Assembly (NCBI GenBank): GCA_934307695.1
Contig: CAKRCS010000008.1
Coordinates: forward strand, 19,495 to 83,494
Direction of reading: 5' to 3'
DNA from: an uncultured Agathobacter sp.
GTDB lineage: Bacteria > Bacillota > Clostridia > Lachnospirales > Lachnospiraceae
DNA length: 64,000 nucleotides
The notes under the pieces were generated by a model. The model searched no databases. It was given only the letters and a program-made list of their open reading frames with translations, and was not told the DNA's origin. The position numbers were made by a program, and so were the translations under genes. Shown here one piece after another: positions 51,861 to 59,214 of this stretch; position 1 is the first letter of the stretch, and each line of letters opens with the position of its first letter.

Positions 51861-52556
51861 ATGTTAAAAGAGAATTTACAGCAGGTAGAGGAAAATATTA
51901 AGAAGGCATGCAAGAAAAGCGGACGCGACAGAGCGGATGTCACACTGATCGCGGTTAGCAAGACGAAGCCGGTGGAAATGTTACAGACTGTCTACGACTG
52001 CGGAGTCCGGGATTTCGGCGAGAATAAGGTGCAGGAAATGTGTGATAAGATGGAGGTGCTGCCAGGTGATATCAAGTGGCACATGATCGGGCATCTTCAG
52101 ACCAACAAGGTAAAATATATCGTTGGAAGGACCGAGCTTATCCATTCTGTTGACAGCGTGCATCTTGCGGCGGAGATCCAGAAGCAGGCGGTAAAAAAAG
52201 ATGTGATCGTCCCAATCCTGATCGAGGTCAATATCGCAGAGGAGGAGAGCAAGTTCGGTATTCACAAGGAGGATACGATCGCGATGGTACGACAGATTGC
52301 CGAGATGGATCATCTTCGGATCAAAGGTCTTATGACGATCGCACCGTTTGTGGAAAATGCTGAAGACAACCGGCTATATTTTAGGGAAATCAAACAATTA
52401 TCGGTTGACATCAAGAATCAAAACATAGATAATGTAAGTATGGATGTTCTTTCTATGGGAATGACAGGCGATTATGAGGTTGCGATCGAAGAGGGCGCGA
52501 CGCTTGTGCGTGTCGGAACCGGTATTTTTGGAGAACGCAATTACAACATTTCATAA
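51861..52556 (+). CDS. YggS/YlmE family PLP homeostasis protein
   Basis: A fold-type III PLP-binding protein of 231 residues without known catalysis, involved in PLP and amino-acid homeostasis. ATG 51861 gives MLKENLQQVEENIKKACKKS; a TTG 18 bases upstream is less likely. The PLP lysine is in LIAVSKTKP, followed by FGENKVQEM, WHMIGHLQTNKVKY and LSMGMTGDYEVAIEEGATLVR. It precedes sepF, the common Gram-positive order. Confidence 0.94.
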   Translation: MLKENLQQVEENIKKACKKSGRDRADVTLIAVSKTKPVEMLQTVYDCGVRDFGENKVQEMCDKMEVLPGDIKWHMIGHLQTNKVKYIVGRTELIHSVDSVHLAAEIQKQAVKKDVIVPILIEVNIAEEESKFGIHKEDTIAMVRQIAEMDHLRIKGLMTIAPFVENAEDNRLYFREIKQLSVDIKNQNIDNVSMDVLSMGMTGDYEVAIEEGATLVRVGTGIFGERNYNIS

Positions 52557-52570
52557 AGAGGTTATATAAA

Positions 52571-53086
52571 ATGAGTTTACTTGATAAATTTTTAAATGCA
52601 ATGCGGTTGAATGACGATGATGATGATTACGATTTCGGCAATGACGATTATTTAGATGATGCGTATGAGGAGAAGCCGAAGAAGAACTTCAAGTCAAGAG
52701 AAAAGACCGAAGTACATGAGGAGGAGCCGGTTAAGGAGCGCGTAGTTAAGACAGCGCCTAAGATCACTCCAATCTCAAAGGGTTCCAGAAAGCAGGTGGG
52801 TGCAGGTATGGAAGTATGCGTAATTAAGCCGACATCCGTTGAGGATGCACGAGAGATAACCGAGACATTGTTAAATGGAAGAACCGTAGTGCTTAATGTG
52901 GAAGGGCTGAATGTCGAGATCGCGCAGCGTATCATCGACTTTACTTCAGGCTCCTGCTTTGCAATCAGCGGTAATCTGCAGAAGATTTCAAATTATATCT
53001 TTATCATTACCCCGGCGAATGTTGACATTTCCGGTGATTTCTTGAATATTGTGGATGCCTTTGGAACCGGAGAAATCAACTACTAG
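52571..53086 (+). CDS. sepF: Cell division protein SepF
   Basis: A 171-residue FtsZ partner that forms rings and tethers FtsZ to the membrane. The short N-terminal amphipathic helix (SLLDKFLNAMRL), an acidic and basic linker (about 15-80) and the C-terminal SepF fold (VCVIKPTSVEDAREITETLL, NLQKISNYIFIITPANVDIS) are all present. It follows yggS by 14 bases. A hairpin lies between it and lspA. Confidence 0.95.
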   Translation: MSLLDKFLNAMRLNDDDDDYDFGNDDYLDDAYEEKPKKNFKSREKTEVHEEEPVKERVVKTAPKITPISKGSRKQVGAGMEVCVIKPTSVEDAREITETLLNGRTVVLNVEGLNVEIAQRIIDFTSGSCFAISGNLQKISNYIFIITPANVDISGDFLNIVDAFGTGEINY

Positions 53087-53114
53087 GATTGGATGAATTA
53101 TATAAGAATTATCG

Positions 53115-53143
53115 GAGCATCAGTATCTATCGCTGATGCTCTT
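53115..53143 (+). terminator. Weak terminator or attenuator between sepF and lspA
   Basis: A perfect 9-bp stem (GAGCATCAG / CTGATGCTC) with a 9-base loop is followed by TTATTTAT rather than a pure T-run. Partial read-through into lspA is likely. Confidence 0.55.
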
Positions 53144-53167
53144 ATTTATCAGAAAAGGAATTGGACT

Positions 53168-53770
53168 ATGAAGAAAAAATCAGCGAAATCAATGACAATC
53201 GGATTTATCGTGGCAGCCGTGTTTGTGGCGATCGATCAGCTTACAAAATATCTGGCGGCGGTATTCCTTAAGACAAACGGCGCGCGTGTTCTGATTCCGG
53301 GCGTGTTCGAGCTTCGGTATCTGGAGAACCAGAGTGCGGCGTTTGGCTTTGACATTGTAACCTTTTTGCAGCGCATATTCAAAATCACATACTTCGAGGC
53401 GAACCCGGATGCCTTTCTGCGCTTCAAAATGGGGGTATTCTGCGTTTTGACACTCATCGTGGTTGTTCTGCTCGGTCTCATATACCGGCGCATTCCACAG
53501 GGCAATAAGCGCTTTTATGCGATGGATGCCATTCTGATCGCTTTTACGGCAGGTGCGATCGGCAACTGTATCGACCGCGTGGTACACAATTATGTGATCG
53601 ATTTCTTTTATTTCAGCCTGATCAATTTTCCAATCTTCAATGTCGCGGATATCTATGTGACGGTTTCCGCTTTTCTGATGATCGTGTTTGGATTATTCTA
53701 TTACAAGGAAGAGGATTTTGAGGCGGTATTTCCTTCCAAAAAGAGGAAAACTGTGCAGGATGCAAAATAA
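53168..53770 (+). CDS. lspA: Prolipoprotein signal peptidase II
   Basis: An integral membrane aspartyl protease that removes signal peptides from lipidated prolipoproteins. ATG 53168 (AGGAA upstream) gives a basic start and 200 residues; an upstream ATG at 53093 would read through the sepF hairpin. Catalytic aspartates lie in GAIGNCIDRV and FNVADIYV, and VFLKTNGARVLIPGVFELRYLEN-like sequence supplies the conserved loop. It is longer than the usual 150-165 residues, with an extra loop (about 70-100) and a basic tail ending KTVQDAK. The tail's DNA resembles the tandem repeat that follows. Confidence 0.93.
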   Translation: MKKKSAKSMTIGFIVAAVFVAIDQLTKYLAAVFLKTNGARVLIPGVFELRYLENQSAAFGFDIVTFLQRIFKITYFEANPDAFLRFKMGVFCVLTLIVVVLLGLIYRRIPQGNKRFYAMDAILIAFTAGAIGNCIDRVVHNYVIDFFYFSLINFPIFNVADIYVTVSAFLMIVFGLFYYKEEDFEAVFPSKKRKTVQDAK

Positions 53771-53922
53771 GATACTGTGCAGGAATTTAATGCCGGAGGT
53801 AAAGTAATAAGATACAGTGTGGAGATTTGATGCCGGAGGCAAAGTAATAAGATACAGCGTGGGGATTTGATGCCGGAGGAAAGTAAGATACCGTGTAGAA
53901 ACTTGGTGTCGGAAATAAAGAG
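53771..53922 (+). repeat. About four 40-bp tandem repeats after lspA
   Basis: Units begin with GATAC at 53771, 53811, 53851 (shortened to 36 bases) and 53887 (degenerate). The core is GATACAGTGTGGAGATTTGA followed by TGCCGGAGGCAAAGTAATAA. The end of lspA (ACTGTGCAGGATGCAAAATAAGATAC region) resembles a shortened unit, as if the array grew from the lspA tail. Units 1 and 2 each contain ATG CCG GAG GTA/GCA AAG TAA, a five-codon frame. Confidence 0.85.
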
Positions 53923-53934
53923 GAACTTTGATAT

Positions 53935-54849
53935 ATGAAAACAGAAGAATTTGAAGTGATGGGAGAGCAGGAGGGAGAACGTCTGGATAAGTATTTAAGC
54001 GTGATCTATCCGGAGCTGTCCCGCTCTTTTTTTCAAAAGATCATAAAGGATCAGGGCATTTTGGTCAATGATGTGCCGGAAAAGGCAAATTACCGGATTA
54101 AGTCTGACGATGTGGTGCGCGTGAATTTCCCGGATGCGGTGCAGACTGCAATAGAGCCGGAGAACATTCCGCTCGATATTCTCTATGAGGATCCGGACGT
54201 TCTGATCGTCAATAAGCCAAAGGGCATGGTAGTGCATCCTTCCGCCGGGCATTACACCGGAACGCTGGTAAATGCGGTGATGTATCACTGTGCAGATTCT
54301 CTCAGCGGAATTAACGGGGAAATCCGGCCGGGGATTGTTCACCGGATCGATATGGATACCACGGGATCTTTGATCGTCTGCAAAAACGACGACAGCCATG
54401 TAAAAATCGCAGAACAGATCAAGGCACATTCCGTCAACCGTATTTACGAGGGAATCGTGTGCGGCGTTGTAAAGGACGATGAGGGGACGGTAAGCGGCGC
54501 GATCGGGCGTCACCCGACCGACCGCAAGAAAATGGCGATCAATGAGAAGAACGGAAAGTCGGCGGTCACTCATTATAAGGTGTTAAAGCGTTTCGATAAA
54601 TACACCTACATGCAGTTTAAACTGGAGACCGGGCGGACACACCAGATCCGTGTACACATGGCAAGCATCGGACATCCGCTGCTGGGAGATGCTGTGTACG
54701 GAACTGCCAAGTCAGCCTTCAAGCACCTGCAGGGACAGACGCTCCACGCAAAGACGATCGGATTTATCCATCCATCGACAGGAGAGTACCTGGAGGTCTC
54801 AGCGCCACTGCCAGAGTATTTTGTTCATCTGCTGGAGACACTATCGTAA
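53935..54849 (+). CDS. RluA/RluD family 23S rRNA pseudouridine synthase
   Basis: A 304-residue RNA pseudouridine synthase. The N-terminal S4 domain (ERLDKYLSVIYPELSRSFFQK, about 14-75) is followed by the catalytic domain with NKPKGMVVHPSAGHYTGTLVNA and the catalytic aspartate in VHRIDMDTTGSLIVCKN. GRTHQIRVHMASIGHPLLGD lies near the C-terminus. It follows lspA, the conserved YlyB position in Firmicutes. The target base cannot be fixed from sequence. Confidence 0.94.
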   Translation: MKTEEFEVMGEQEGERLDKYLSVIYPELSRSFFQKIIKDQGILVNDVPEKANYRIKSDDVVRVNFPDAVQTAIEPENIPLDILYEDPDVLIVNKPKGMVVHPSAGHYTGTLVNAVMYHCADSLSGINGEIRPGIVHRIDMDTTGSLIVCKNDDSHVKIAEQIKAHSVNRIYEGIVCGVVKDDEGTVSGAIGRHPTDRKKMAINEKNGKSAVTHYKVLKRFDKYTYMQFKLETGRTHQIRVHMASIGHPLLGDAVYGTAKSAFKHLQGQTLHAKTIGFIHPSTGEYLEVSAPLPEYFVHLLETLS

Positions 54850-54879
54850 ATGATGCGGTTTTTCAAAAAAATTCCAATA

Positions 54880-54914
54880 AATTGTTGCAACAATTATCCA
54901 ATATGTTGTATAAT
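54880..54914 (+). promoter_or_regulatory. Promoter with 16-bp perfect palindrome over the -35
   Basis: TTGCAA (54885-54890), an 18-base spacer and TATAAT (54909-54914) precede the kinase-like gene. AATTGTTGCAACAATT (54880-54895) is a perfect palindrome covering the -35, a natural place for a repressor operator. The regulator is unknown. Confidence 0.55.
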
Positions 54915-54979
54915 TTTCACAAAGAAATGAATGCGGCATATCTAATTTGTGACATCATTTCGGAAAGGTGGTATTTTTT

Positions 54980-55612
54980 ATGGGAAATCGAATTTTTACA
55001 ATCGGAAGAGAGTTCGGAAGCGGTGGAAAACAGGTTGGAATTAAGCTCGCTGAGCGTCTCGGCATCAAATTATATGATAAGGAACTTTTACAGAAGGCGG
55101 CTAAGGAATCCGGTTTCTGTGAGGAAATTTTTGAAAACCATGATGAAAAGCCAACCAACAGCTTTTTGTATTCCCTTGTGATGGATACATATTCCGGAGG
55201 CGGTTATTCCTCCGCTCCATTTTTGGATATGCCATTAAATCATAAGATTTTTTTGGCACAGTTTGATGCAATCAAGAAGATCGCAGAGAACGAGTCCTGC
55301 GTCATCGTTGGTCGCTGCGCCGATTACGCGCTGTCCGGCAACCCGGATTGCATCAATATCTTTATACATGCGGATATCAATGACCGCGCAAAGAATATTT
55401 CCAAGCGCATGAACATCACAGAATCAAAGGCGAAGGATATGGCACTCAAGCAGGATAAGCAGCGCGCAAGCTACTACAATTACTACACCAGCAAGAAGTG
55501 GGGAGATTCCCGAAGCTACGATATGACGCTTAACACCAGCAAGCTGACGATTGACCAGTGTGTAGACCTGATTATTCAGTTTAGCAATATGAAGGGAATG
55601 ACGCAGGAATAG
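54980..55612 (+). CDS. Cytidylate kinase-like family protein
   Basis: A 210-residue P-loop protein of the cytidylate-kinase-like (AAA_26) family, common in Clostridia. ATG 54980 gives MGNRIFTIGREFGSGGKQVG; GTG 54968 is upstream. The phosphate loop REFGSGGKQVGIKLAERL (from about residue 9) and INIFIHADINDRAKNISKRM fit the family, and SVYNYYT-like SYYNYYTSKKWGDSRSYD lies near the C-terminus. True Cmk is usually encoded elsewhere, so the physiological substrate is uncertain. It is monocistronic with its own operator-like promoter. Confidence 0.85.
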   Translation: MGNRIFTIGREFGSGGKQVGIKLAERLGIKLYDKELLQKAAKESGFCEEIFENHDEKPTNSFLYSLVMDTYSGGGYSSAPFLDMPLNHKIFLAQFDAIKKIAENESCVIVGRCADYALSGNPDCINIFIHADINDRAKNISKRMNITESKAKDMALKQDKQRASYYNYYTSKKWGDSRSYDMTLNTSKLTIDQCVDLIIQFSNMKGMTQE

Positions 55613-55629
55613 AAAGTCTTATAAAGGAT

Positions 55630-55667
55630 GGAACGGATTGTCCGGGAGGAGGTTCGTTCCGTTTTTT
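55630..55667 (+). terminator. Terminator after the cytidylate-kinase-like gene
   Basis: GGAACG (55630-55635) pairs with CGTTCC (55655-55660), followed by a T-run at 55662-55667. The stem is short and the loop long (19 bases), so it is of moderate strength. Confidence 0.5.
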
Positions 55668-55742
55668 GTGTTTGTGCATATATAATCTATTGCGTTTTCG
55701 TTGAAGTATTGTAAAGTGTGTCTTTGTTTTAGAATGTATTTT

Positions 55743-55853
55743 AATTTTATGTGCGCTTATGGTATGATATTTTATATGGAACTTGAATTTGGTGATTTGA
55801 TAGAACACGAAAGTTATTTGTTGACAAGGATGGAGCGAAGCGGCATTGTTTAA
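55743..55853 (+). other. Extended -10 promoter and 25-codon open frame in a 295-base intergenic region
   Basis: TATGAT (55763-55768) preceded by TGG forms an extended -10. The predicted start falls at about 55775, next to ATG 55776, which opens a 25-codon frame ending at 55853 (MELEFGDLIEHESYLLTRME, then RSGIV). No ribosome site is present. It may be a leaderless small peptide, a small RNA, or a chance frame. The rest of 55613-55907 is AT-rich with hairpins at both ends. Confidence 0.35.
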
Positions 55854-55861
55854 GAGCAAGA

Positions 55862-55901
55862 ACAAACTATTCGCTAAAGTCAAGTTTAACGAATAGTTTG
55901 T
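55862..55901. terminator. Long hairpin between convergent genes
   Basis: A perfect 12-bp stem (ACAAACTATTCG / CGAATAGTTTGT) extends by TAAA/TTTA across one mismatch. It lacks a clear T-run on either strand (CCCCTTC on the plus side). It may end the putative 55.77-kb transcript or the dtd message. Confidence 0.5.
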
Positions 55902-55907
55902 CCCCTT

Positions 55908-56363
55908 CTAATGAATCGCTAAATCATTTGAATCCAGTATAATAGTAAATGGTCCGTCATTATGGATCTCCAGCTTCATATCGGCACCGAATATACCGGT
56001 TTGGACGTTTGGAATCTGTTTTTTGCATTCTACAATGATGTACTCGTACATCTCGTTTGCCATATCCGGATTGCCGGCATCGGTAAAGGATGGGCGGTTA
56101 CCCTTGCGGCAATTCGCATATAACGTAAATTGGGATATCAAAAGCAGGCTTCCGTTAATATCGTGCAGGGACAGATTGATCTTATCGTTTTCATCGCTGA
56201 AGATACGCATTCCGATGAGCTTTTGAATCATTTTGTCGGCGATCTGCTTGGTGTCGGTTTCCGCCACACCGATGAAAACACAAAAGCCGTCCTTGATTGC
56301 GCCGGTTACGGTTCCGTCGACGACACAGCTTGCGGCGGTAACTCGTTGGATTACAAATTTCAT
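55908..56363 (-). CDS. dtd: D-aminoacyl-tRNA deacylase
   Basis: Hydrolyses D-amino acids and glycine mischarged on tRNA. The 151 residues contain the catalytic-threonine motif LISQFTLYANCRKGNRPSF and the Gly-cisPro-type motif NDGPFTIILDS, with N-terminus MKFVIQRVTAASCVVDG. AAAGGAA precedes the ATG on the minus strand. It is divergent from the TtcA-like gene; in many Firmicutes dtd instead follows relA. Confidence 0.95.
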   Translation of the reverse strand: MKFVIQRVTAASCVVDGTVTGAIKDGFCVFIGVAETDTKQIADKMIQKLIGMRIFSDENDKINLSLHDINGSLLLISQFTLYANCRKGNRPSFTDAGNPDMANEMYEYIIVECKKQIPNVQTGIFGADMKLEIHNDGPFTIILDSNDLAIH

Positions 56364-56381
56364 GATATAAGTTCCTTTCTT

Positions 56382-56431
56382 TTGTTACATTTATATTATA
56401 TAGATTATACCAATCTATCGGGAGAAAACAA
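56382..56431. promoter_or_regulatory. Divergent promoters for dtd (-) and the TtcA-like gene (+)
   Basis: On the minus strand TTGTTT (complement of 56426-56431), a 16-base spacer and TATAAT (complement of 56404-56409) read toward dtd. On the plus strand TTGTTA (56382-56387), an 18-base spacer and TATACC (56406-56411) read toward the thiolase. A 7-bp inverted repeat ATAGATT/AATCTAT (56400-56418) covers both -10 boxes, so the two genes may compete or be co-regulated. Confidence 0.45.
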
Positions 56432-57147
56432 TGAAAATCCAAAAATTGTACAGCTATGTGCGTCAGGCGCTTGACGATTATAAAATGATCGATCCGGATG
56501 ATGTGATTGCTGTTGGTCTATCCGGTGGTAAAGATTCGATTGCTTTGTTATATGCGCTTGCAGGACTTAGGAAATTTTATGCGGTACCTTTTTCAATAAA
56601 AGCAATTACAGTTGATCTGGGCTATGAAAATTTTGACATTGCGCCGCTAGAGACGCTATGTGAGCAGTTGGATGTTGAATATCATGTTGTTCATACACAG
56701 ATTGGAGAAATTGTCGGGCTGAATCAGTCCAATAAGTCCTACTGTTCTCTCTGTGCAAGGCTCCGAAAGGGAGCTTTAAATGATGCGGCGCTGCAATTTG
56801 GATGTAATAAGGTTGCGTACGCACACCACATGGACGATATGATCGAGACGATGCTGATGTCGCTGATCTATGAGGGCAAATTCTATGCATTTCCCCCGGT
56901 CACGAAGCTTGACCGGACCGGGCTTACCGTGATACGTCCGCTTATGTATGCGCCGGAATGCGATGTCATAGGCTTTATGCACAGGATGCAGTTTGCCATA
57001 GTTAAGAATCCATGTCCATACGACGGACACACCAGGCGTGAATACATAAAATCACTTGTCCGGCAACTGAACAAGGAAAATCCGGGCGTGAAAAAACGAC
57101 TGTTTCATGCAATCAGAGAAGGAAAAATCGAGGATTGGAATATATGA
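56431..57147 (+). CDS. TtcA-like PP-loop tRNA thiolation family protein
   Basis: A 238-residue ATP-pyrophosphatase of the TtcA/TtuA family. The PP-loop is GLSGGKDSIALL (S31-S36). The iron-sulfur-type cysteines are C105-x-x-C108 in SYCSLCARLRKGAL and a third cysteine in NPCPYDGHTRREYI. Family members thiolate cytidine or uridine in tRNA. AYAHHMDDMIETMLMSLIYEG is the conserved helix after the CxxC. Its end overlaps the tyrosine recombinase start (ATGA). Confidence 0.87.
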   Translation: MKIQKLYSYVRQALDDYKMIDPDDVIAVGLSGGKDSIALLYALAGLRKFYAVPFSIKAITVDLGYENFDIAPLETLCEQLDVEYHVVHTQIGEIVGLNQSNKSYCSLCARLRKGALNDAALQFGCNKVAYAHHMDDMIETMLMSLIYEGKFYAFPPVTKLDRTGLTVIRPLMYAPECDVIGFMHRMQFAIVKNPCPYDGHTRREYIKSLVRQLNKENPGVKKRLFHAIREGKIEDWNI

Positions 57148-58193
57148 AAGATAAAGCATATTATGAGACACAAAACATAAAGAATGAGCTTAAGCTGCGC
57201 GAAATATTGTCTACGCTTCCACCGTACTGTACGCAGTTTTTTATGTCGCTTGAGGCTACGACATCTTCAAGAACACGGTTGGCTTATGCATACGATCTAT
57301 CCGTTTTCTTTGATTATATGCATAAGAATAATCCAATCTGTGCAAAGATGGAGATCCGGGAACTTCCAATTTCAATTCTGGATCAGATACGTCCGGTGGA
57401 CATTGAGGAGTACATCTATCATCTTCGTGTTTACGAAAAGGACGGCGAAGCTCACACAAATGAAGAACGCGGGCTAAAACGGAAACTATCTTCTCTCCGC
57501 ACCTTCTATAATTATTTCTTTAAAAATGAAATGATCGATACAAATCCTGCCTGTAAGGTGGATATGCCAAAAATTCACGACAAGGCGATCGTGCGTCTGG
57601 ACGTAGACGAAATGGTTGAGATGTTAGACAAGGTGGAGTCCGGCGAGGATCTTACAAAAAGGCAGGGGAACTACCATGAGAAAACAAAGACTCGTGACCT
57701 TGCTATCGTGACTTTACTCCTTGGAACCGGTATCCGTGTTTCCGAGTGTGTAGGAATCGATATGGCAGATATTGATTGGAATAATTTTGGAGTAAAGGTT
57801 CATAGGAAAGGTGGTGCTGAGGTCGTTGTTTATTTTGGGGACGAGGTTGCTACTGCCCTTCATGATTATTTAGAAGAACGGAAAGGCATTACTGCTATGC
57901 CGGGGAACGAGAAAGCGTTCTTTTTATCTATGCAACGCAAGCGGATCGGAGTTCGTGCTGTAGAAAATCTTGTGAAGAAATATTCCCGACTTGTCACCAG
58001 TGTGAAGAATATTACGCCACATAAACTTAGAAGTACATACGGAACAAATCTTTACAAGGAAACGGGAGATATCTACCTGGTTGCGGATGTGCTTGGACAT
58101 AAAGATGTAAATACGACACGAAAACACTATGCTGCTCTTGAGGATGAACGCCGCAAAGAGGCCGCAAAACATGTACATTTAAGAGAAGAATGA
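57144..58193 (+). CDS. Tyrosine recombinase (XerC/D-like)
   Basis: A 349-residue site-specific recombinase with a SAM-like N-terminal core-binding domain (about 30-145) and an intact catalytic domain: R198 (GTGIRVSECVGI), the beta-hairpin lysine (VHRKGGAE), H293-x-x-R296 (TPHKLRSTYGT), H319 (LGHKDVNTTR) and the nucleophile Y329 (KHYAAL). ATG 57144 overlaps the preceding stop. No inverted repeats, excisionase or phage genes surround it. It looks like a chromosomal Xer-type protein rather than a mobile-element integrase. Confidence 0.88.
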   Translation: MKDKAYYETQNIKNELKLREILSTLPPYCTQFFMSLEATTSSRTRLAYAYDLSVFFDYMHKNNPICAKMEIRELPISILDQIRPVDIEEYIYHLRVYEKDGEAHTNEERGLKRKLSSLRTFYNYFFKNEMIDTNPACKVDMPKIHDKAIVRLDVDEMVEMLDKVESGEDLTKRQGNYHEKTKTRDLAIVTLLLGTGIRVSECVGIDMADIDWNNFGVKVHRKGGAEVVVYFGDEVATALHDYLEERKGITAMPGNEKAFFLSMQRKRIGVRAVENLVKKYSRLVTSVKNITPHKLRSTYGTNLYKETGDIYLVADVLGHKDVNTTRKHYAALEDERRKEAAKHVHLREE

Positions 58194-58200
58194 TACCAAA

Positions 58201-58238
58201 AGGCTACCAAAAGTAATGTATATTTTGGTAGCCTCCTT
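58201..58238. terminator. Terminator between recombinase and plsC
   Basis: A perfect 12-bp stem (AGGCTACCAAAA / TTTTGGTAGCCT) with a 10-base loop, followed by CCTTTT on the plus strand and TTTGG on the minus. It serves two convergent genes. Confidence 0.8.
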
Positions 58239-58244
58239 TTCGTT

Positions 58245-58961
58245 TTAATGTCCTGTCTCTTTTAACTTCTCCTCAATCCGTGATTTGACAAGTGCGGCAA
58301 TCTCCTGCGTCCGCATATCCTTGTATTCTTCGTAAGTGATTGGCTCCAGATAATAGATTGAGGTTGTTATCGGTCCAAAATGAAAACTGTTAAAGACCTT
58401 GTAGGAATCAATCAGTGCGATCGGCACGATCGGCATGTGGGATTTCAGTGCGATCTTAAAACTGCCCGCCTTGAAATTACAGATCTTATTGCGGTTGTTA
58501 AACTTATAACCACCCTCTGGGAAGAGAACATACCGTTTCCCGTTTTTGACTTCCTCTGCAACATCATTGATGATATGGATTCCCTGCCTTGGATTGTTCT
58601 TCTCCAGACGCTTTCCCTGAACAAGATCAACGACCTCCCGCACCAGAATGGTATGTGATTTCCGTTTGTCAATGACGAAGGAACATGGTTGCTTATGCGT
58701 GTAAATAATTCCCAAAACATCATATTTGCCCTGATGGTTCGGATACATCATATATCCCCCTTCTTTTGGAAGATTCTCCACACCATAAGCCTTTGCGGTA
58801 ATCTTTCCAGAACGGTTCATAAGATAAATGGCATGCTGCACAAGTGCATAACGCTCCTCTTCGGAATACTTATCCGGATGGTCTGCGTATTTGCGCATCT
58901 TTGGAATCATATATGGTGCGCGGAACAGATTCATGAAAATAACGTAAAATAACTTAAACAT
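58245..58961 (-). CDS. plsC: 1-acyl-sn-glycerol-3-phosphate acyltransferase
   Basis: Makes phosphatidic acid from lysophosphatidic acid at the inner face of the membrane. The 238 residues have an N-terminal hydrophobic segment (MFKLFYVIFMNLFRAPYMI), the catalytic H-x4-D in NHQGKYDVLG and the substrate motif FPEGGYKFN, a variant of the usual EGTR. PIVPIALIDSYKVF matches motif IV. It is a single gene with its own promoter and an operator-like palindrome in the leader. Confidence 0.92.
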   Translation of the reverse strand: MFKLFYVIFMNLFRAPYMIPKMRKYADHPDKYSEEERYALVQHAIYLMNRSGKITAKAYGVENLPKEGGYMMYPNHQGKYDVLGIIYTHKQPCSFVIDKRKSHTILVREVVDLVQGKRLEKNNPRQGIHIINDVAEEVKNGKRYVLFPEGGYKFNNRNKICNFKAGSFKIALKSHMPIVPIALIDSYKVFNSFHFGPITTSIYYLEPITYEEYKDMRTQEIAALVKSRIEEKLKETGH

Positions 58962-59017
58962 AGAAATTCCCTTTTATAGAATCTAAAACTTAAACTTCTT
59001 AAACGCTAATTAAATCG

Positions 59018-59032
59018 GTTTAATATTTAAAC
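59018..59032. promoter_or_regulatory. Inverted repeat at the plsC transcript start (candidate lipid-regulator operator)
   Basis: GTTTAATATTTAAAC is a 6-bp inverted repeat around 3 bases, lying at about +3 to +17 of the predicted plsC transcript. Partial GTTTAAG copies follow at 58986-59004. The spacing recalls MarR-type FabT boxes of lipid genes; this is inference. Confidence 0.4.
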
Positions 59033-59041
59033 TTCATACAA

Positions 59042-59070
59042 ATTATATATGATATTTTTATACATTTCAA
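59042..59070 (-). promoter_or_regulatory. Sigma-A promoter for plsC
   Basis: On the minus strand TTGAAA (complement of 59065-59070), a 17-base spacer and a perfect TATAAT (complement of 59042-59047). The predicted start near 59035 gives an AT-rich leader of about 74 bases. Confidence 0.65.
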
Positions 59071-59085
59071 GCAAGGGAATCTCAT

Positions 59086-59136
59086 AAAAAAAAGGATTGA
59101 GAGCCAGCACCTTGAATGGGCTGGCTCTTTCAATGC
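59086..59136 (-). terminator. Terminator of the LysM (yneA-like) gene
   Basis: GAGCCAGC (59101-59108) pairs with GCTGGCTC (59120-59127), with further pairing outside. On the minus strand the stem is followed after a few bases by eight T residues (complement of 59086-59093). Confidence 0.7.
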
Positions 59137-59214
59137 TTTATTTTACCACATAACAAAGAGGATTGGTAGGTTATTTTCTTTGATGAGTGATAAAGGGCAG
59201 TTCTATTACAGTTC

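Noticed and set aside
57144..58193. Mobile element or prophage marked by the tyrosine recombinase
   Set aside because: No excisionase, phage genes, direct repeats or tRNA attachment site nearby; flanking genes are core genes.
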